Of a stretch of DNA of 10,528 bases, positions 6,326-10,528 are shown one piece after another. How positions within the stretch are numbered: position 1 is the stretch's first letter; each line of letters opens with the position of its first letter. Both the position numbers and the translations under genes were made by a program. The notes beneath the pieces were generated by a model. The model ran no database searches, had not been told where the DNA came from, and was given only the letters and a program-made list of their open reading frames with translations. The stretch is taken from assembly GCA_029934755.1 (NCBI GenBank), contig JAOZLQ010000052.1, positions 1 through 10,528 of the forward strand, read 5' to 3'. Source of the stretch: Desulfuromusa sp. Lineage in GTDB: Bacteria > Desulfobacterota > Desulfuromonadia > Desulfuromonadales > Geopsychrobacteraceae.

Positions 6326-7861
6326 ATGGTTTTGACTGGCCAGCATCTTATCTTTAAAAATAACTCTGTAATTAATAAAGAAACCTTTCGGGCGGTTAAC
6401 CCGGCAACAAATAGCCTTTTGGAATGTGCCTTTGCCGAAGGTGATGCCGATGATGTTGCGGTAGCCGCTGATCTTGCTGAAAAGAATTTTGATATCTTTA
6501 GACAAACCAGTGGTTTGAAGCGGAGTGAGTTACTTAATTTTATTGCCGATGAATTGATAAATTCCAAAGATTCAATTATCCAAAGAGCAAATCTTGAAAC
6601 TGGTTTGCCTTTGCCCCGCCTAGAGGGTGAGCTTGGACGTACGGTCAATCAGTTGCGGATGTTTTCCCATCTAATCACAACTGATGGATATAAACTGACG
6701 AGAATTGATCAAGCGCTCCTGGATCGACAGCCTTTACCCAAACCTGATTTACGTTTGACTCAGATTCCTGTTGGCCCCGTCGCTATTTTTGGTGCCAGTA
6801 ATTTTCCGTTAGCATTTTCTGTTGCTGGTGGTGATACCGCATCAGCTTTGGCCGCAGGTTGCCCGGTGATTGTCAAAGGTCATCCTGCTCATCCTGGAAC
6901 CTCGGAACTGGTTGGGAGAGTTATTCAACTTGCGGCGCAAAAGGCGGGTTTGCCGGGTGGTATCTTCTCCTTGATTCAGGGTAGCGGTCACGGTGTTGGG
7001 AGCGCTTTGGTTCAACATCCTGCAATTAAAGCAGTTGCTTTTACTGGTTCACAGGTCGGGGGACGTGCTCTATTTGATGCAGCTGCTGCTCGTCCAGATC
7101 CAATCCCGGTTTTTGCCGAAATGGGCAGCGTAAACCCAATTTTTATATTGCCTGATGCTCTGCAGAAAAATAAACAAACTTTGGCTTTGAAATATGCTGA
7201 ATCATTAACCCTGGGTGTTGGACAGTTTTGTACAAATCCGGGTTTGTTGCTAGCAGTCAAAGGGAATACATTGGACGATTTTTTGCGGATGGTAGACAGT
7301 TCACTTTGCCGCACGGAACCTTTACCAATGTTACATATTGGAATCAAAAAGAATTTCAATACAGCACTGGAGAAAATAAAGTCGGTGCAAGGCGTAAGGA
7401 GTGTTGAAATGAATGATTCTCCTCCAGTTGCTAGTTGTTTTGTTTTGCCAACCCTTTTAATAATTTCGGCAGATGATTTTCTTCATTCACCAAGTGTCAG
7501 TGAAGAAGTTTTTGGTCCTTCTTCTCTTGTTGTACAATGTGAATCACCGGAACAGATGTTAATTCTGGCGGAAAGTTTACACGGCCAATTGTCTGCAACT
7601 GTTCATGCAACAAACGACGAGAAAGATTTTTGTCGACAGTTATTTACTATTCTGGAGAAAAAGGCGGGGCGGTTGATATTGAATGATTTTCCAACCGGTG
7701 TGGAAGTTTGTGACGCTATGCATCATGGAGGGCCATATCCGGCAACCACTGATAGTCGTTTTTCATCTGTCGGGACTACGGCGATTAGGCGTTTTTTACG
7801 CCCAGTTTGTTATCAAAATTTCGATCAAAACTTGCTTCCTTTTGAATTGCAAGATAGCTAA
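6326..7861 (+). CDS. Aldehyde dehydrogenase, alpha-ketoglutaric-semialdehyde (2,5-dioxovalerate) type
   Basis: This is a 511-residue member of the aldehyde dehydrogenase superfamily, which oxidises aldehydes to acids with NAD(P)+. The order of motifs is right: FGASNFPLAFSVAGGD with catalytic-site Asn159, VIVKGHPAHPGTSE with Lys184, the cofactor-binding FTGSQVGG (239-246), general base Glu265 (PVFAEMGSVNP) and nucleophile Cys302 (GVGQFCTNPG). The wording GASNFPLAFSVAGGDTASAL and KGHPAHPGTSE is typical of the NADP-preferring branch annotated as alpha-ketoglutaric semialdehyde dehydrogenase, which includes enzymes of sugar-acid breakdown and related fatty-aldehyde enzymes. No sugar-acid genes lie nearby, while acyl-CoA genes do, so an aliphatic aldehyde substrate is equally possible. 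GGAGGGCGGA (6314-6323) just before the ATG is a good ribosome binding site. The gene follows a terminator, so it begins a new transcription unit; its promoter is not evident. Confidence 0.9.
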   Translation: MVLTGQHLIFKNNSVINKETFRAVNPATNSLLECAFAEGDADDVAVAADLAEKNFDIFRQTSGLKRSELLNFIADELINSKDSIIQRANLETGLPLPRLEGELGRTVNQLRMFSHLITTDGYKLTRIDQALLDRQPLPKPDLRLTQIPVGPVAIFGASNFPLAFSVAGGDTASALAAGCPVIVKGHPAHPGTSELVGRVIQLAAQKAGLPGGIFSLIQGSGHGVGSALVQHPAIKAVAFTGSQVGGRALFDAAAARPDPIPVFAEMGSVNPIFILPDALQKNKQTLALKYAESLTLGVGQFCTNPGLLLAVKGNTLDDFLRMVDSSLCRTEPLPMLHIGIKKNFNTALEKIKSVQGVRSVEMNDSPPVASCFVLPTLLIISADDFLHSPSVSEEVFGPSSLVVQCESPEQMLILAESLHGQLSATVHATNDEKDFCRQLFTILEKKAGRLILNDFPTGVEVCDAMHHGGPYPATTDSRFSSVGTTAIRRFLRPVCYQNFDQNLLPFELQDS

Positions 7862-7991
7862 CTGTCTGTCAAATTTGATCGATATCAGTGTTGTTTGCTG
7901 ATGATTTCGAACAGTAGAGACACGGTGGATTTGAAGGAATTGTTACTTTCGTGATTTGCTAATCGTAATGTAGAACAATAAAGGAGAAGAT

Positions 7992-9557
7992 ATGCTTAAT
8001 CTTGCTTCAGCTTTTACCTACAGCGCGGATCAATATCCTGACAAAACAGCGGTGATATGCGGAGAAACACGACTGGACTATGGGCAGCTAAATGGGGCGA
8101 TCAATCAGATTTCGAACGGTTTGCTCGCAGCTGGGATTGGTAAAGGAGATAATGTTGCGCTAAGTTGTCCCAATCTTCCTTATTTTCCGATGGCGTACTA
8201 CGCTATTCTCAAGGTCGGCGCTACCGTCGTGCCGCTGAACGTTCTGTCGACCGGGAGAGAAATTGCTTACTACCTCAATGATTGTAATGCAAAAGCCTAT
8301 TTTTGCTTTCAGGGAACGCCAGAGCTCCCTATGGCTAAATCTGGTTATGAAGGATTTCAGCAGGCTGAGAACTGTAACCATTTTTGGGTCATGATGGCTG
8401 ATCCCTCTTTCTCGTCTTCTATCGACAAGACAAGCAGTTTAGCTGAAATGATGGCTTCACAGCCTGATGAATGCGATATCGCCTGTACCAGTGCTGATGA
8501 TACGGCTGTGATTTTATATACTTCTGGAACGACAGGCTTTCCAAAGGGTGCAGAACTCTCACATTCTAATATGGTTCTAAATGCTTTAGCTTCCAGATCG
8601 ATTATGGCTTTTGTTTTCGCAGATGTTCAGATTGTAACTCTGCCGTTATTCCATTCTTTTGGTCAGACGTGCCAAATGAATGCTGGTTTTGCCACTGGTA
8701 ATACTCTGGTGCTCATCCCCCGATTTTCGCCTGAAGCGGTCTTCACAGCCTTACAGCAGGAGAAGGGGACGGTTTTTGTCGGTGTGCCAACAATGTATTG
8801 GGCACTATTGTCCTATGATAACTCGGCAGATAATTTCGATATGCAGGGGATTATCAAGACCCTTCGCCTTGGAGTATCTGGTGGCGCTTCATTACCCCTT
8901 GAGATACTTAGAGGGTTTGAAGAACGGTACTGTGTTCCAATCCTCGAAGGATATGGCCTATCAGAAACCTGTCCAGTGGCAACATTCAATCATCTTGATC
9001 GAAGCCGAAAACCTGGTTCAGTCGGCACGCCAATCTGGGGTGTTGAGGTTAGAATTGTTGCCGAAGACGGAACAGTTCTCTCAACCGGCGAGGTCGGTGA
9101 GGTTGCGATCCGTGGGCATAATATTATGAAAGGGTATTACGGAAAACCTGAGGCAACAGAAGCTACAATTAATAAGAATGGTTGGTTCCATTCTGGTGAT
9201 TTAGGAAGGCTTGATGACGATGGCTATCTCTATATTGTTGATCGGGTCAAGGACCTGATTATTCGTGGTGGCTTCAATGTTTATCCCCGCGAAGTTGAGG
9301 AAGTACTCATGACCCACCCTGGAATTTCCCTTGTTGCGGTTATTGGAATCCCCCTGGATCAGCATGGTGAAGAGATAAAGGCTTATATTGTGCTCAAACA
9401 AGGAGAGACCCTTATTGAGCAAGATTTGATTGACTGGTGTAAGGAGCAGATGGCTGTTTATAAATATCCGCGCATTGTGGAATTCCGGGATGCTCTCCCG
9501 ATGACAGCAACCGGAAAAATTTTAAAGAAAGAACTCAAAGCCGAGCTTGACGGTTGA
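7992..9557 (+). CDS. Acyl-CoA ligase (AMP-forming), medium/long-chain fatty acid type
   Basis: This 521-residue member of the ANL adenylating family should activate a carboxylic acid, most likely a fatty acid, to acyl-CoA through an acyl-AMP. Motifs in order: P-loop YTSGTTGFPKG (176-186), LPLFHSFGQT (217-226), GYGLSETCPV (320-329), SGDLG with Asp403, hinge DRVKD (417-421) followed by LIIRGGFNVYPREVEE, and the C-terminal PMTATGKILKKEL with catalytic Lys509. Length fits FadD-like and related short FadD enzymes. AAGGAGA (7981-7987 region) lies a few bases before the ATG. The 130 bases upstream hold no gene; short imperfect inverted repeats (for example ATCAG/CTGAT near 7885-7904) are seen, but no convincing terminator or promoter. 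Substrate chain length cannot be deduced. Neighbouring crotonases, aldehyde dehydrogenase and dehydrogenase fit a fatty acid role. Confidence 0.92.
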   Translation: MLNLASAFTYSADQYPDKTAVICGETRLDYGQLNGAINQISNGLLAAGIGKGDNVALSCPNLPYFPMAYYAILKVGATVVPLNVLSTGREIAYYLNDCNAKAYFCFQGTPELPMAKSGYEGFQQAENCNHFWVMMADPSFSSSIDKTSSLAEMMASQPDECDIACTSADDTAVILYTSGTTGFPKGAELSHSNMVLNALASRSIMAFVFADVQIVTLPLFHSFGQTCQMNAGFATGNTLVLIPRFSPEAVFTALQQEKGTVFVGVPTMYWALLSYDNSADNFDMQGIIKTLRLGVSGGASLPLEILRGFEERYCVPILEGYGLSETCPVATFNHLDRSRKPGSVGTPIWGVEVRIVAEDGTVLSTGEVGEVAIRGHNIMKGYYGKPEATEATINKNGWFHSGDLGRLDDDGYLYIVDRVKDLIIRGGFNVYPREVEEVLMTHPGISLVAVIGIPLDQHGEEIKAYIVLKQGETLIEQDLIDWCKEQMAVYKYPRIVEFRDALPMTATGKILKKELKAELDG

Positions 9558-9583
9558 AATCAGCTTATCACTGATAATATAGA
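9554..9583 (+). promoter_or_regulatory. Possible sigma-70 promoter of lipB
   Basis: A -35-like TTGAAA (9554-9559), overlapping the TGA stop of the acyl-CoA ligase gene, is followed after 18 bases by TATAGA (9578-9583). The start would fall near 9590 and leave a leader of about 35 bases before the lipB ATG. The spacer contains the palindrome described separately. Both hexamers deviate from consensus, so this is a tentative call. Confidence 0.5.
9565..9577. promoter_or_regulatory. Perfect palindrome TTATCACTGATAA, possible operator
   Basis: TTATCA and TGATAA are exact inverted copies around a central C. The site sits wholly between the predicted -35 and -10 elements before lipB, where a bound dimeric repressor would block RNA polymerase. 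No T run follows, so it is not a terminator. I cannot match it to a known regulator; a chance AT-rich palindrome remains possible. Confidence 0.4.
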
Positions 9584-9624
9584 TTGCTCCCTCTTTAAAT
9601 TGGATCCTCAGGAATAGATATCTT

Positions 9625-10287
9625 ATGAACTTTATTGATCAAACTTCAACTTATTTGGAAATTGTAGATTGGGGCGTAACTGATTATCAGCTTGCTTTTG
9701 ACCGCCAGTTAGAGATGGTTCAGTCACGTCTTAATCAACAACGAAGTGATACCCTGATTTTTGTTGAGCATCCGCCAACTGTCACCCTTGGTCGGCGTGC
9801 AACTCAGACAGATTTACATTTCCCTGTGGAAGTGTTTTCTGCCCGTGGCATAACCCTGCAAAAAATCAATCGTGGTGGTTTGGCAACGGCTCACGAACCT
9901 GGACAACTGGTTGTTTATCCCATTGTACAATTAAAGAAAAAGGACTTGCGCTGGTTTGCAAATCAGTTTCTCAATGCCGTCGTTGAATTGTTGGCTGACT
10001 ATGATGTCAATGGCTATTTAAAAGAGGGAGAGCCTGGGGTCTGGGTTGATGGTCGAAAAATTTGCAGTTTTGGTATTGCTTTGAAAAAATGGGTTTCTTC
10101 GCACGGGATTGCATTGAACATAAATAACACTCTTGAAACTTTTGATATGATTATCCCTTGCGGTCGACCGAATGAGATTGTGACATCTTTAAGCCGTGAG
10201 TTGAAACGACCTGTCAATATGGCGGAAGCAAAAGTACGCTTTAGAAAACATTTTTGTGCCGCATTTGCTTATTATGAAAAATATTGA
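9625..10287 (+). CDS. lipB: Lipoyl(octanoyl) transferase
   Basis: LipB moves the octanoyl group from acyl carrier protein to the lipoyl domains of 2-oxoacid dehydrogenases and the glycine cleavage H protein; LipA then inserts sulfur. The 220 residues are full length. Visible hallmarks are LIFVEHPPTVTLGRR (44-58), the substrate-pocket motif RGGLATAHEPGQLVVYP (83-99), and the catalytic pair Lys145 (DGRKICSFGI) and Cys179 (IIPCGR). These two are 34 residues apart, as in the well-studied E. coli enzyme (Lys135 and Cys169). The usual HGPGQ reads HEPGQ here, a Gly to Glu change beside the conserved His90. A weak AGGA lies about 11 bases upstream of the ATG. A promoter with a palindrome precedes it, so it may be transcribed apart from the acyl-CoA ligase. 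No lipA is seen in the window. Confidence 0.95.
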   Translation: MNFIDQTSTYLEIVDWGVTDYQLAFDRQLEMVQSRLNQQRSDTLIFVEHPPTVTLGRRATQTDLHFPVEVFSARGITLQKINRGGLATAHEPGQLVVYPIVQLKKKDLRWFANQFLNAVVELLADYDVNGYLKEGEPGVWVDGRKICSFGIALKKWVSSHGIALNINNTLETFDMIIPCGRPNEIVTSLSRELKRPVNMAEAKVRFRKHFCAAFAYYEKY

Positions 10288-10400
10288 ACCTGCCGGGAAT
10301 CTGAAGAGTATGTATTTGGTGGCGAGGGATTGTTTTAGCGACGCTGTGTAGAACTGGTCGCATGTTTGATGACGACTAAAATGGAAATGAGGTCATTAAA

Positions 10401-10528
10401 ATGAGCCGTTTGGCTGGGAAAACTATTTTTATTACCGGAGCGAGCCGGGGAATCGGTTTAGCTGTCGCGTTAAAAGCTGCTGCTGAAGGTGCAAATATTG
10501 TTGTGGCTGCCAAGACGGTTGAACCTAA
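10401..10528 (+). CDS. Short-chain dehydrogenase/reductase, HSDL2-like (3' end cut by the window)
   Basis: Only the first 42 codons are in the window. They read MSRLAGKTIFITGASRGIGL followed by a helix and IVVAAKTVEP. TGASRGIG (residues 12-19) is the classical SDR glycine-rich cofactor-binding motif TGxxxGIG. The second strand ending in AAKT-EP is characteristic of SDRs related to hydroxysteroid dehydrogenase-like protein 2, which are linked to fatty acid metabolism, and suggests NADP preference; this subfamily call is tentative. A GAGG at 10389-10392 lies eight bases before the ATG. The 113 bases between lipB and this gene hold no gene and no clear terminator, only a short inverted repeat (GCGAC/GTCGC, 10338-10361). 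Confidence 0.85.
   Translation, partial: MSRLAGKTIFITGASRGIGLAVALKAAAEGANIVVAAKTVEP

Noticed and set aside
6193..6648. Minus-strand open frame of 151 codons ending in a GGRGIEPRTLRV-like tail
   Set aside because: The tail is the antisense translation of tRNA-Val, a well-known source of false hypothetical proteins; the rest is antisense to the aldehyde dehydrogenase gene.
7862..7991. Promoter or terminator between the aldehyde dehydrogenase and acyl-CoA ligase genes
   Set aside because: TTGTTA and TAATGT-like hexamers are 20 bases apart, outside the normal range, and the ATCAG/CTGAT stem is short and lacks a T run.
10338..10361. Inverted repeat GCGAC/GTCGC before the short-chain dehydrogenase
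   Set aside because: Only five pairs with a 14-base loop, no T run and no promoter nearby; likely chance.

Overview
The window looks like ordinary chromosome from a Gram-negative, delta-type proteobacterium. The best guess is the Desulfuromonadales/Geobacter neighbourhood. This rests on the gene order surE-pcm-yqaA-nlpD-rpoS, a RpoS-type sigma factor beside an NlpD-like lipoprotein, and acyl-CoA genes next to lipB. Base composition looks moderately AT-rich, judged by eye and not computed. All real genes are on the + strand and nearly the whole window is coding; no gap exceeds about 130 bases.

Positions 1-4367 form a dense stationary-phase and repair block. It holds surE (5' end cut by the window), pcm (start overlaps the surE stop by one base), a YqaA/DedA-like membrane protein, an NlpD-like LysM plus degenerate LytM lipoprotein, an RpoS-like sigma factor with a strong ribosome binding site, and apt. 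It resembles the enterobacterial surE-pcm-nlpD-rpoS locus with a membrane-protein gene inserted.

Positions 4392-6282 hold two tRNA genes, Arg(CCT) and Val(CAC), each with its own recognisable sigma-70-type promoter. They flank a tandem pair of crotonase-family genes. The first crotonase keeps both catalytic glutamates of enoyl-CoA hydratase; the second has lost both. A rho-independent terminator follows the Val tRNA.

Positions 6326-10528 hold an aldehyde dehydrogenase of the alpha-ketoglutaric-semialdehyde type, a medium/long-chain acyl-CoA ligase, lipB (octanoyltransferase) with a promoter whose spacer holds a perfect palindrome, and the start of an HSDL2-like short-chain dehydrogenase cut by the window end. 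The crotonases, aldehyde dehydrogenase, ligase and dehydrogenase would fit fatty or carboxylic acid activation and oxidation, but no substrate can be read from the sequence.

I saw no CRISPR array, insertion sequence, phage gene or defence system. The most interesting points are the catalytically altered crotonase paralogue, the palindrome in the lipB promoter, and -35 elements built over upstream stop codons.
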